64,000 bases of DNA from Argyresthia goedartella (taxonomy: Eukaryota > Arthropoda > Insecta > Lepidoptera > Argyresthiidae): contig OX463816.1 in assembly GCA_949825045.1 (NCBI GenBank), positions 19,603,243 through 19,667,242 of the forward strand, written 5' to 3'. Below, in pieces: positions 43,715 to 54,871 of the stretch (positions are counted from its first letter, which is position 1; each line of letters opens with the position of its first letter). The notes under the pieces are model-generated. The model had not been told where the DNA came from and ran no database searches. It saw only the letters and a list, made by a program, of their open reading frames with translations. The position numbers were made by a program, and so were the translations under genes.

Positions 43715-45214
43715 ACTGGACTGTGGATGCACTTCTCACATGACCTTAGCAAGACAACACTTTACAACGTTAAAGGCAGACTCTTGCAAACGTAACTTCG
43801 CTTCTAACGACCAATCGACTGAGATTAAAGGACGAGGTACAGTAAAAGTTGTTACCAACGAATATGGCACAGTAAACCTTCTAGAAACACTGTACGTACC
43901 TAGCCTTACAACTAATCTTCTATCTGTTGCAAAAATCACTCAAAATGGTGGCACTGTAACTTTTGCCTGAAACAAAGCTACAGTTACCAAGAACATCAAA
44001 ACTATGATGACCGCTGAAAAGAAAAATAATCTTTACTATGTCAACACGCCAATTAAACATGGCTTTACAGCTACACCTGAAACAAACATGGTGACAACAG
44101 TAGAAAACTCCATCGGAGACTGGCATAGAAAACTGGGACACATGAACGGCGAGCAAAGACGAGGTACTGTCAGACTGTGAGGCCTGCATTCAGGCCAAAA
44201 TTACTCAAGTGCCAAGTCCCAAATCTAGACCTACGCCACGAACCACTGAACGATTAGAAATTGTACATAGTGATGTCTGTGGTCCTATAAAATCCCCAAG
44301 CACTGGGAGAAACAAATATTTGGTAACGTATATGGACGACTACAGTAGATATGGGAGCGTATACTTCATAAAAGATAAATCGCAAATACTTGAGAAGTTT
44401 AAAGAATACAAAGAACTAATGGAAAACTTTACTGGCAACAAGATAAAATTTTTGCAAACTGACAACGGAACGGAATACATCAACAAAGAATTTCTAAACC
44501 ACCTAAAGGCAAACGGGATTGCACAACGTTTATCGGCACCCTACACGCCACACCAAAATGGTCTTGCAGAACGGAAGAATAGGTAAATAGTGGAAAAAGC
44601 AAGAGCGATGCTTATTGATTCCAAAGCCCCGATGCATCTATGGGCTGAAGCAGTTAATACAGCTTACTATTTAGTGAACAGAAGTGTCAACAGTGCTGTT
44701 GGAAATTAAACTACATTCGAACGATGGGTACTAAGAAAGCCCTGCGTCAACCACTTACACCCGTTTGGATCTAAAGCCTTTGTTCCGAAGAAAGGCCTGA
44801 AAGGAGACAAATTCGCACCAAAAGCGACACCTGGTTTGTTTGTCGGTTACTCAGAAATCAGCAAAGCATACAAGATCTACCTTTCAACTGAACGCAAGAG
44901 TGTCATCTCAAAAGATATCAAAATACTGAACTCTAACTTTTACGAATCAACAACTTCAAACATTATTAACAATGAAACAACTTCTCTAGAGCAAAACCAA
45001 ACACGACAAACAGAAATGATGGAAATTGAATTTGAGAATAACGAAGAAAATACAACTGAAAGCCATCTGAATGACAGTGTTTATGAAGAATCCCTAGAAC
45101 AAGTAGACCAAATCGAAAGCACATCTCCTAAAAAAGTTGATACACCACAGCAAAATATTGATGAACCTGAAAATGTAGAACCTATAACATACCTACGGTT
45201 TCTACGAGACAGAT
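43715..45214 (+). pseudogene. copia protease and integrase
   Basis: A protease block with DCGCTSHM (about 43718) is followed by LYVPSLTTNLLSVAKI. Next come the pre-integrase WHRKLGHMN (44121), a zinc-binding tail, and the integrase core: YMDDYSRY, QTDNGTEY and NGLAERKNR. In-frame stops lie at 44584 and about 44707, and a shift near 44180. The region from 44836 on (FVGYSE, KAYKIY) is the integrase C-terminal part and ends at codon R-D-R, where the LTR element inserted. Confidence 0.8.
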
Positions 45215-46790
45215 TTTGCCAGAGGCAATTATAAGGAAAGCGACATCTGCGGGAGTAAAGTAAAAGGCTTGAGATGCGCGCAGTACTAGACCAATTTATT
45301 ATGGGAAATCCTAGCTTTTATACTAGGTTGGCACATGTTATTAATGACGTACATAAGACATAGTGCGTGATGAATATAAATATACCTTATCTGTGACGGT
45401 CGTCAACTTATCTTAACATTACGTGAAAATATGACTAACATAGTCGACCGGCACAGATACTCCCCCCTTTAGGGAAAAAAATAAATGAATGTACTCTTAA
45501 CAATGGAAAAAATCTAAGTTAGATACCATAACAAACTTATATCAACTGCAATAATAACTAGTAGTATTTTAATAAACATAAATCAGATAGTAATTGTGCA
45601 TACTTTAACTTAATCTAAAGGTAAATCTTACACGAATCTAAAGGTAAATCTTACACGAAAACAGAAAAACACTAGGAAAATGGGGCTTCGCGGTTAGTAA
45701 ACTAACCTAACCTATAACTGGAAAAGATCCGCAGGAGAGTCGTCTGATGCTGCAGCCGCCCATGTTTTCAGGAATCGATGAGTCAATTTGCATCGCACGT
45801 CGTTGAAGTTGTAATCACTTTTGTTTATAATTGCGACCGTACCTACACAAGGATGATTGTGCTGAATCAGCGTCAGCATTAAATCTGTTACCTTGGCTGT
45901 AGGCAGTCAATGATCTCGTATGTCATATGTACGTGCGTGCTCTTCACTCTTGAGTGAATATTAAGACGTCGATTGATGAAATTTGTGTGCCTAAAAACCT
46001 TGGTATTTGGCAACATAGGGCAAATCTTGTACACCAATCGTTTATATATAAATATATATATCTTTTTCTCTTCAGTGATTTAATTATTCTTCGTGCGATG
46101 TTCTTCCTGGATGATTTCAATATTCGTTGAATTAGGTATATCGATGATGTTTCAATACTCTTCTGGGGGCTGGAACGGCTTCTTATGTCTTGAACTTGAA
46201 AAAGCTGCTTGCTGTGAATGAATTTGCCGACGCGTTCGTTTCTGCTGATGCGAGCTCCATTTTGATAAATCAGCAGTCGGCTGACTATCGGTTCATTATT
46301 CTTGCGGTATCTTGAGTTCGATGCGGGAAATCTTCAGTTGAAATCTTTTGGCTTCTGGTCCGTCATGGCTTGCTTGATGTCGTCTTGGTTTGGGTGGGGT
46401 CTTCATTATGGATTTCTGCAGCGTGGTTTGAAATATGTATGCAGAAGTCGGGGCTCGGCGATCTTGGACGAAGTGCTTCTTGCTTGCACTTCTAAGGTGG
46501 CAGCACACGGAGTTTTCTTCGCGGCTGGGTCCATGCTGCTATTACCGAAGGTTGCTGATGTTCAGAAGTCGGGTCACCACTTTGCCAGAGGCAATTATAA
46601 GGAAAGCGACATCTTCGGGAGTAAAGTAAAAGGCTTGAGATGCGCGCAATACTAGACTAATTTATTATGGGAAATCCTAGCTTATATACTAGGTTGGTAC
46701 ATGTTATTAATGACGTGCATAAGACATAGTGCGTGATGAATATAAATATACCTTATCTGTGACGGTCGTCAACTTATCTTAACATTATCA
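45215..46790 (-). mobile_element. short LTR element family II, inserted in copia
   Basis: In reverse it matches the element at 57910-59742. The 3' LTR lies at 45215-45455 and starts (reversed) TGTGCCGGTCGAC; the 5' LTR remnant lies at 46581-46790 and lacks about 30 bases at its outer end. The target duplication CAGAT is at 45210-45214 and 46791-46795, and the copia protein reads on across it (R-D-R then S-L-I-R). The interior (45456-46580) holds only a broken gag-like frame (46296-46508), with CACTTTGCCAGAGG next to a GGTGACCCGAC-like primer site. Confidence 0.85.
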
Positions 46791-46800
46791 CAGATCATTG

Positions 46801-48396
46801 ATACGTCCGCCATAACGGTACGATGACTTCGTGCTGGCAGCTGCTGATGAAGTTAACAAACTCGGAGAACCTACTTCATACAAGGATGCACTAAATTCTC
46901 CTGAAAAGGACAAATGGCTCGAAGCAATGCTGAGCGAGATCTCACCCCTCGACAAAAACGAAACATGGGAACTTGTTAAATTACCAAAAGGTAGAAAAGC
47001 CTTGCCAAGCAAATGGGTTTACAAAATTAAAACGAATCCAGATGGCACCATCGAACGCTACAAAGCAAGATTGGTGATCAAAGGTTTTTCACAAACTCCC
47101 GGAGTTGATTATGACAAAACATTTAGCCCGGTGGCTCGACTGAATACCATCAGAGCTCTACTCGCTACAGCAGCAAAACAAAACCTAAGACTTATGCAAT
47201 TCGACGTCACAACCGCATTCTTGAACGGGAAAGTCGAAGAACAGATCTTTATGAAACAACCTGACGGTTTCAACGACGGTACTGACCGTGTTCGAAGCCT
47301 GTATGGATTAAAACAAGCTCCACGTTGCTGGAACAACTGCATTAACGATTTTTTGTTGCAAACAGAATTCAAACACTCTGTGGCTGATCCATGCTTATAC
47401 ACAAGAGTAAGAGGGACAAAGAAAGTCCATATCGCTTTGTACGTAGATGACGGGCTCGTAGCAAGCAACAATATTGAAGATGAAACCGAATTTGTTAATG
47501 AGCTAGAAAACAGACTAAAGATCAGAACGTCACCTGCTACATACTTCCTTGGAATGAAAATCAGCAAAGTGGATGACAAGATCACTCTCCGTCAAACGTC
47601 CCATACAAAGAAACTCTTACAGAACTTCAACATGAGTAAATATAAGTCTGCACCGACACCTATTGTTAAAGAAAATATGGGAGGAGGAGAAGAGCAAGGA
47701 ACGCAAGCTGAACCTAGCTTTCTTTACAGACAGGCTGTCGGCGCACTGACATACCTATCAGTAGCCACAAGGCCTGACATATCTTACACTGTCGGAATGG
47801 CATCAAGACATCTTGAAGCGCCCACTACAAAAGACATTGCACTCGTGAAAAGGATTCTACGCTATCTCAAAGGAACCTCTGAAATCGGTCTTACTTACAC
47901 GAAAGACAGACCAGAGAACATACTTTGTAATAGTGACTCTGATTTTGCTGGAGATCAATCTACTGGCAGGTCTACATCTGGTACTGTGTGCTTACTCGCC
48001 GGAGCTGCAATTAGCTGGAGATCTCAACGCCAAAGTGTTCTGTTAATCTCGTCGACTGAAGCAGAAACAATCGCGGCCAGTGAGGCTTCTCAAGAACTTA
48101 TATGGCTGTACACCCTCCTTAAGGACTTAACGAAGTTGAACAAGCCTACACTCCACCTCGATAATGAATCAGCAATCAAGCTTTCGCAGAACCCTAAGTA
48201 TGAGTACCACAAGCATACCAAACACATTAAGCTGAAGCATTTCTTCGTCAGAGAATGTGTGATCAACGGAGAACTTGAAGTGAAGCAAGTGTCTTCAGAG
48301 CTACAGCTAGCTGATATGCTGAATAAACCACTCTATGGGCCTAGACTGCAAGATTTGAGCAAGAGAGTCGGTCTTAATAGAATCTCTCGATCCTGA
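46801..48396 (+). CDS. copia reverse transcriptase and RNase H
   Basis: From 46831 to the TGA at 48394-48396 the frame is unbroken (521 codons). One TAA at 46813 separates it from the upstream IRPP segment. RT landmarks are KWVYKIKTNPDG, FSPVARLNTIR, FDVTTAFLNG (catalytic Asp125), SLYGLKQAPR and YVDD at 204-207. RNase H landmarks are SDSDFAGD (about 371), SSTEAE and HLDNESA. The frame ends after the usual LADMLNKPL tail. It makes cDNA from element RNA. All catalytic residues look present, but there is no intact gag-integrase upstream to support it. Confidence 0.85.
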
Positions 48397-48802
48397 AAAA
48401 AGTTGGGAGGGTGTGAAGGCTGTATGTCTTTCTATTACAATCTCTTTGGTCATATGATTAGGTGAGAATAGTTTGACAACTGTCAAAAACTCTCTATTGA
48501 TTTCTCTATTGACTTCTATTGTATATATTTTTGTCTGTGTATGTGTATGTGTGTGTGTGTGTGAATATGCATGTGTTGTATATATGTATGTATGTGTTGT
48601 GCTCTAAAATTATATTTGTGATGAAATTAAACCAAATGAATGCCAAGTTACTAAACTAAACGTAAACTTTAGCAGTAACTTTAATGTTTATCAGCAAACG
48701 CCAAGCAAATATATAAAAATATAAAATATGAAATAAGCATAAAGTTATACGGCCTTTTGACTTTTTAGCACCCTTACCCGAACTAAAGACCCGCCTTCTG
48801 AT
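48397..48802 (+). other. possible copia 3' LTR region with (TG)n
   Basis: After the polypurine-like tract the sequence TGAAGGCTGTATGTC could open an LTR. A TG-rich microsatellite at 48536-48600 lies inside. No second LTR copy is present to confirm borders. Confidence 0.35.
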
Positions 48803-49143
48803 TCCAAAATTCCAAAATTCCAAAATTCCAAATGTCTTTATTACTGTAGATATTTACATATACTTAGCAATCGTCATTTTTGCCACTTCTCTACATTGGA
48901 CCACTGTGGGAGAGGAAGGGCTTAGAAACTCCCACAGATTGATTTTTAGATCTCTTTTAAAAATTGCTTATGCTTAACTAATACAAAAAATATATACTTA
49001 TGTCATTATCATAATTAATAAGTAGGAATAAATAATTAGAAAATAATTAACAGCAAGGTCTGTTTTGAGCCAGATTAACCCCATACAGTCCCATCATTTA
49101 AGTAATCTTGAACATTGTAATATCGCTTTTTCGACAAAGTCGC
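48803..49143 (-). mobile_element. CR1-like 3' end
   Basis: About 340 bases of 3' end, with four ATTCCAAA-type tail units at 48803-48832, the AACTCCCACAGATTGATTT block and the last ~18 codons of ORF2 (TTGAACATTGTAATATCGC). It is 5'-truncated and abuts the stop codon of the next LINE. Confidence 0.75.
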
Positions 49144-50225
49144 TTATCGCAATCTATAGTGTTTTTTAAATGATGATTTATTATCTAGGTTTCTAATAGG
49201 CGGTGGTAAATTGTTCCAGCATTTCGTGGCCAAATAGCGAAAGCTACCACGAAATGCTGCAGTTCTGTGGTATGGAACGGATAAAGGGGCTCTAAAAGCT
49301 CTGTCTCTGCTCTCCTGTCGCCACTTGATTTTAGCATGCAGATAATCCGGAGTCCCAGATTTCAGTACACCAAATAACAAGGTCGCTAGGTGCAAATTGA
49401 GACGGCCTTCTATTTTAAGAATATTGCCTCAGATAGGGCGTTACATGAGAGCGTGGTGGTATAGGGTAGCAGAAGCGGGCACAGGCATTTTGGACACGTT
49501 GCAGAAGACGTAATGATTTATTATAAAGGCATGAGCCATAGACTGTTAGGAAATAACTGACAGAATTAATGTCTCGCAAATAATAACACGCATTTCCACA
49601 CGTATTACCAAAACTCAAACCGCCATCCATAGTCACACCCAGATTACGAGCCTCCGTTACACGTTCGATAGGCATTCCGTCAATCAACAAAACTGGATTT
49701 AAAAGTAAAGACTTTTGGATTTGAACTCTAGACCTTAAAATCAATAATTTTGATTTCAGAGGATTCATTACAAGTAAGTTTCTCGACGACCATCTGGAAA
49801 TATTGTCAAGATCAAAATTTATCTTATCTATGGTCGCTTCAAATGTTTCGATATTCAGTGCATGATAGAGCTGCAGGTCATCAGCGTATATATGAAATTT
49901 GCAATTGGAAATTGATTTTACGATATCAGCGCTGTAGATAATAAAAATTAGAGGTCCCAAAATAGATCCCTGAGATACTCTTTTGTTCACCGGAGTGCAG
50001 TCAGAAGAAGTATCCGAGCCATAGGGTCTACGAAGTACCACGCGTTGGTGCCTATTTTGAAGGTAGCTATTGAACCATTTGCGAGATTCTATGTCAAACC
50101 CGTAGTACGCGAGTTTCGAGAGTAGGAGTGAGGTATTGATGCAGTCAAAAGCCCTTCAAAAATCCAGAAGCGCCAATATCGTGCTTTCACCAGAATCTTG
50201 CGAACTGAGCAGAATTATTTTTTTC
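49144..50225 (-). pseudogene. LINE RT, L2/Kiri-like, 3' half
   Basis: On the minus strand: ALLDF then a stop, RAFDCIN (about 50110-50150), KWFNSYLQNR, VSQGSILGPLIFIIY, YADDLQLYHA, SKLLILR and a C-terminal part with PLSVPYHRTAAFRGSFRYLA ending FKKHYRLR at 49144. Breaks occur at about 49410 and 50040. The wording (HIYADDLQLY, WNNLPPPIR) is that of the L2/Kiri/CR1 group and is related to, but clearly different from, the 52.7-kb LINE. It is dead. Confidence 0.7.
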
Positions 50226-50394
50226 CCGGATTTCTCCATTATGTACATCATGTTTTTTAGTGCTGTCGCTGAAAATGATGTAATGTGTATTTCTGTTCTG
50301 GATCTGTAATATGTCGCGAAATTTGCAATAATATTTGAATGATTTGATGATTCGGGGGTGTTTAAACACGTATTTTTGTCCCCTTTAATTTATG

Positions 50395-50545
50395 AAATAT
50401 CCTGTAGTTGATTCTTTTTTGCTGTAGCGGCAACATAAATATACATTTTGGGAAATTTTCATCTCATGAGATTCAGACCGGTGACGGACAGACAATAGAT
50501 AGTAATAGGGCCCCGTTTGGCACTTTTCAGGTGATTCAGGCTCTT
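50395..50545 (-). repeat. (TCCG)n dispersed repeat, minus, degraded
   Basis: Read in reverse: GTGCCAAACGGGGCCCTATT, then TGTCTGTCCGTCACCGG and CATGAGATGAAAATTTCCC. Confidence 0.6.
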
Positions 50546-50639
50546 AAGCAGACATTTTAGACACTACAATAGGTTTAACGAACATTTTACTTTTTAATTT
50601 ATTATTTGAAATTAGCGCCCATTTTCAGAAATCTAAGCA

Positions 50640-50890
50640 TTAGCTCTGACGCAGCTCATGACCAACAGCTCGAAACGTATGGTCGAGGTTGATGGGCAGT
50701 AAATTCACTATGTCGACACATATATCTACTTGGGCCGGTTAGTATCCTTCAAAATCAGGCAGAGTAAAGAAATCGATAGAGGCTTATCAAATGCCTGGAA
50801 GAGCTACTGGTCCATAAAGGAGCTGATGAAGAAAACCTTCCATTGTCACTGAAGCGCAAAGTCGTCGACATATGTTTCTTGCCTATAGTT
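50640..50890 (+). pseudogene. RTE-type LINE RT fragment
   Basis: A frame from 50658 with one stop gives IHYVDTYIYLGRLVSF, SKEIDRGLSNAWKSYWSIKE and, after a shift near 50843, LSLKRKVVDICFLPI. This is the well-known segment just after the catalytic core of RTE-clade reverse transcriptases. No other part of the element is present. It directly precedes the Helitron. Confidence 0.7.
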
Positions 50891-50935
50891 GCTGATCGAG
50901 AACCAGAAGTTGACAAAAGTTAGACAGGAGTTAAA

Positions 50936-51432
50936 TACAGACGGAGATCAATGTCTGTCGGTGATTTCTCTGTTGATTTAAACGGGGTACAGATAGACAA
51001 CCGTTGGTTAGTTCCCTATAATCCAGTGCTTTTAAGCACCTTCAATGCACATATCAACGTAAAATATTACAACTCTATAAAATCTATTAATTACATATGT
51101 AAATACGTTAATAAAGGATCTGACAACCAAGTTACCATTACAGAAGAAAATAAACAAGACGAAAGAAAGCTATATGAAAGTGGCCGATATATCAGTACTT
51201 CCGAGGCAGTGTGAAGATTTTTTTCGTTTCCAATACTTGGAAGGTTTACAAGCGTCTTCCATCTCGCCGTGCACCTCGAGGATAGTCTACGGGTGTACTT
51301 CCACCCCAACTACCATTACCTAATAGGGTGAATAGCCCTTCACAGACAATACTCTTAGGTTTCTTTGATTTGTGCAAAATCGACAGTTTTGCAAAGACAA
51401 TGCTTTATTCATAAGTTCCTACTTATTTTGTA
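50936..51432 (+). pseudogene. Helitron Rep domain, C-terminal part
   Basis: YRRRSMSVGDFSVDLNGV is followed by VQIDNRWLVPYNP, FNAHINVKYYNS and INYICKYVNKGSD. The last holds the paired tyrosines (Y-x3-Y) of the Helitron Rep active site, which nick and join DNA ends. GRYISTSEAV precedes a TGA at 51212; in the next phase FPILGRF, FHLAVHLED, LRVYFHP and CKIDSFAKTMLY continue the protein to the insertion point at 51432. Confidence 0.8.
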
Positions 51433-52020
51433 TGTGCCGGCCCGTACGGATTACAGATATGCGGAAATATCTCATCACGTACTATGTCTTATGCACGTCA
51501 TTAATAACATGTACCAACCTAGTATATAAGTTAGGATTGTATTCCAATCAATAGAAAAGACTTTAACTGAGCATGTAGTGACAAGCCTTTTATTCCGTCT
51601 CCCGTCGGTTGCCACTCTGTCAGCAAAGTGGTGACCCCGACAGTGAACATCGAGCAAGTTTCGGTAAAATCTTCATCGAAGTGAAGAAATAGGCTGGATT
51701 CGCCTTTAAAATTTTTTCCGCAATGGAGACTTAGGCGCCAAGAAGACTGCATCATCGAGTTGCTGAGATATCGGTGAAATAGTTCCTGCCTTCGGTCGCA
51801 TATCCCAAGCCACCGAAGCAGCAGTGGAAAATATGCAGCCCATCAGCAACCTCATAACCTCAACTGTGGACCGCAGGTCAATGATCGGTTGATAGCGAGT
51901 TATGAAGACACTCCACCACATAATATCAAAAATTACGGCGATATAGCCAAGAATAGAGAAGAGTAAAGAACAAGCAACGTTTTGTTCCGTCGTTCCGGAA
52001 CAGACAAACGTTCCACAGCC

Positions 52021-52045
52021 AGAAGCAATCATCATCATCATCATC
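52021..52045 (+). repeat. (ATC)n microsatellite
   Basis: CATCATCATCATCATCA tract inside the LTR element interior. Confidence 0.9.
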
Positions 52046-52628
52046 AGTCATCTCAACGAGCACTTCGTCATGACAGAGTACAGTGGAGAGGCCTATCCAT
52101 GACCGCTGACCCTGCGCCCCAGTCTATGAAAAAAGAGACGACATTGAGAATATCATACAACGTCACGTGCAACATCAACCCCATACGAGGAGCAGAAGAT
52201 GGAGCAAGCAGAAGGCAATCGACCTCGCATCCATGATAAATTTAGAACAAAATAGCCCCAAACCCCTAGAAGAACAACTTTGGACATAAATCATCGAGTG
52301 AGGAGCGTAAAGTCAAGACAGCATAACTACATTCCTGACCTTGCACGCAAGAAACGTGATTTCAATAGTAAGCAACTGGGCTGACATTGTCTATGAAGCA
52401 TAACATGCAACTGCTGAACTCGCAAAAAAAACGCTCGCGGTGTCTATATCGAATAGCATCACGTCTTGTAGAATGTATTATTTTTTGTTTTGTTTTGTAT
52501 TTTGTAGTCCAATGTTTAATTTTTTGTAAAGGGGGGAGTATCTGTGCCGGCCCGTACGCCCACCACAGATTACAGATATGCGGAAATATCTCATCACATA
52601 CTATGTCTTATGCACGTCATTAATAACA

Positions 52629-54496
52629 AGTTAATTAATTTAAATTTTAAATTAAATTAATTAATTAATTTAAATTAAATTAATTTAATTAATAAAAATA
52701 AATAAGTCTCAGGACTTGGCTGCTGGAAATGTCGACCTTAAAGGTCTCAACTATTTCTTTGCCATCCCTCCTGTCGTGATGGACCCCCTCGTTAAGGAAG
52801 CCACCCTTCGTAACCTACGGTCCAAGACCACAGCCCACAGTTCACCCTTCAACTTCAACCATGTCGGAATCGGCGCAGTAAGGAGGGCAATATTAGCGAT
52901 CTCTTCAAAGGCCATAGGTGAGGACAAGATCTGTTATCAGATGATAACCACCATCATCGATGAGCTATTACCTATCATCACCCACATAATGAATGTGTCG
53001 CTTGAACAATCTTGCTTCCCCACTCAGTGGAAACAGGCACTTGTGATTCCCCTACCTAAAACGTCCAATCCCGTCGCCTTTAAAGAATTCCGTCCCATAT
53101 CTATTCTGCCTATCCTCTCCAAAGTCCTGGAATCAATTGTTCACATGCAGCTCTCCTCCTACCTTTCCTCAAATAACTTATTAAATCCCCATCAATCAGG
53201 TTTCAGGCCGGGTCACAGCACTACCACGGCTCTGCTTAAAGTCACTGACGATATTCAATCGGCTATGGATCAGAAACAGCTTACGGTCCTTACACTGCTT
53301 GATTTCAGTAGCGCCTTCAACTGCGTCGTTTTCTATATCCTGGTTGAAATTCTAAAGTCGCTTAAAGTCTCCTTTCACTCTGCTCGGTGGTTTGACTCCT
53401 ACCTGAGAGACCGCCAGCATCGCATTAAGTCTGAGGAGATCTCCACGGACTGGTGTGAGCTCTCCACGGGTGTCCCGCAGGGTGGTATCCTTTCTCCTCT
53501 CCTCTTCTCAGTATTCATAAACTCCATATCTGACGTTCTTAGTTCTTCTTATCATCTCTACGCAGATGACCTCCAAATATATCGGCACTTCTCTCCGTGT
53601 GATGTGAAACTGACTGTAGAGGCGTTGAATGCTGACCTCGACAACATCAGGAAATGGGCTATTTCATATGGGCTGCAAGTCAACCCGGGAAAATCTCAAG
53701 CCATGATTATGGGTACACGGCATTCGCTTAACTTGCTACAGAATTCGCCCGTCGATCCCGTATTGTATGATGGTACCATAATTAATTACAGTGAGAAAGC
53801 TAAGAATCTTGGGGTTATATTTGACAACTTGCTGTCCTGGTCGCCCCATGTTTGTGAGGTCAGCAGACGAGTCTTTGCGTCATTTCACCCCCTCCGAAGA
53901 TTGCAGTACTTCCTGCCACGGCAGACTAAAATCACTCTTGTTCAGTCCCTTCTACTACCTTTAATAGACTATGCCGATGTTTGTTGGGCCAGCGCGAACG
54001 AAGAACAACTGAACAAACTCGAACGAATTCAAAATCTCGGGATTCGGTTTATCTACGGGTTGTGCAAGTATGACCATGTCTCCCAGTATCGCAAGGAGCT
54101 GGAGTGGCTTCCGATCCGTCTTCGCCGTGACATGCACATTCTCTCCTATCTGTTCAATATTTTGCGAAATCCCCGATACCCCACATATCTACGCCAACGT
54201 TTTGACTTTCTTTTCCCCAGGGATAGCAATCCGAGATCCCACACGGTGTCTCTCCTTTCAACTCCTCGGCATAAGACTGCCGCTTACGAACACTCGTTTA
54301 GGTTAAGGGAAATCCGACTGTGGAACGCACTTCCCTGCGCTATTAGGGAAAGTCCCTCAATTTTCACTTTTAAGAAAAGATTGAAAGTGCATTTCCTTTC
54401 TCTTCCGTAAATGGTACCATATTTATGTAGGTATATGTATGATTTATTATAGTTTATGTATGTTCATGCTATTTATTTTATTTTATGTAGTGGAAG

Positions 54497-54527
<31 letters not shown>

Positions 54528-54743
54528 TTTATATTTGGTATAGTTCATATATATTTTGAAAGTAATTTGCGTCCGTATGTATAGTGTTATTGCGAACTAG
54601 GACTTTCCTGTATAATTAACTCTCCTGTCCTGCCTAGGTTTGCTGGAAGAGATAAGATTTTTAGAGATAAGCTCGCCTTTGCTTATTACATTACTTTTAA
54701 TTGTCTGTAACTTTATACTATCTATGCAATAAAGAATAAAGAC
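52629..54743 (+). mobile_element. 5'-truncated L2/Kiri-like LINE inside an LTR
   Basis: The target duplication TAATAACA is exact at 52621-52628 and 54744-54751, and the host LTR reads through across it, so both borders are certain. The element starts with about 70 bases of AT-only palindromic sequence, then RT coding sequence, a 3' region with (TA)n at 54499-54522, and an end AATAAAGAATAAAGAC. This is the youngest insertion in the 51-56 kb stack. Confidence 0.9.
52716..54410 (+). CDS. LINE reverse transcriptase, uninterrupted
   Basis: The frame is open from about 52704 to TAA 54408-54410 (564 codons from 52716), with no stop or shift. Landmarks in order: FKEFRPISILPILSK, LNPHQSGFRPGHSTTTALL, LDFSSAFN (Asp196), STGVPQGGILSPLLFSVF, YADD at 282-285, then the C-terminal WLPIRLRRDMHILSYLF and RTAAYEHSF-like region. 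It lacks the endonuclease and any start codon of its own (first codon here is TTG), so it is a truncated but recent copy. An RT with these residues should be catalytically complete if expressed. Confidence 0.9.
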   Translation: MAAGNVDLKGLNYFFAIPPVVMDPLVKEATLRNLRSKTTAHSSPFNFNHVGIGAVRRAILAISSKAIGEDKICYQMITTIIDELLPIITHIMNVSLEQSCFPTQWKQALVIPLPKTSNPVAFKEFRPISILPILSKVLESIVHMQLSSYLSSNNLLNPHQSGFRPGHSTTTALLKVTDDIQSAMDQKQLTVLTLLDFSSAFNCVVFYILVEILKSLKVSFHSARWFDSYLRDRQHRIKSEEISTDWCELSTGVPQGGILSPLLFSVFINSISDVLSSSYHLYADDLQIYRHFSPCDVKLTVEALNADLDNIRKWAISYGLQVNPGKSQAMIMGTRHSLNLLQNSPVDPVLYDGTIINYSEKAKNLGVIFDNLLSWSPHVCEVSRRVFASFHPLRRLQYFLPRQTKITLVQSLLLPLIDYADVCWASANEEQLNKLERIQNLGIRFIYGLCKYDHVSQYRKELEWLPIRLRRDMHILSYLFNILRNPRYPTYLRQRFDFLFPRDSNPRSHTVSLLSTPRHKTAAYEHSFRLREIRLWNALPCAIRESPSIFTFKKRLKVHFLSLP

Positions 54744-54871
54744 TAATAACATGTACCAACCTAGTATATAAGTTAGGATTGTATTCCAATCAATAGACAA
54801 GACTTTAACTGAGCATGTAGTGTATGTAGCCTTTTATTCCGTCTCCCGTCGGTTGCCACTCTGTCGGCAAA

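Larger units (their letters stand above)
43100..48790 (+). mobile_element. Ty1/copia retrotransposon, split by an LTR element
   Basis: The gene order gag, protease, integrase, RT, RNase H is diagnostic of Ty1/copia. Coding sequence runs 43184-45214 and resumes at 46791 after the insertion 45215-46790. The 5' LTR was not found. A purine-rich AAGTTGGGAGGGTG at 48402-48415 followed by TGAAGGCTGTATG could be the polypurine tract and 3' LTR start. The 5' half has several stops; the RT half is intact. Confidence 0.85.
51433..54871 (+). mobile_element. short LTR element family I, inserted in Helitron
   Basis: The 5' LTR is 51433-51627 (195 bases, TGTGCCGGCCCG to TCAGCAAA). The 3' LTR starts at 52543 and ends at 54871, split by a LINE. 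The primer-site-like GTGGTGACCCCGAC follows the 5' LTR, and a polypurine tract AAAGGGGGGAGTATC precedes the 3' LTR. The flanks TTGTA (51428-51432) and TTGTG (54872-54876) look like a target duplication with one change. The ~915-base interior has no pol and no convincing gag. It must rely on proteins supplied by another element. Confidence 0.8.
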
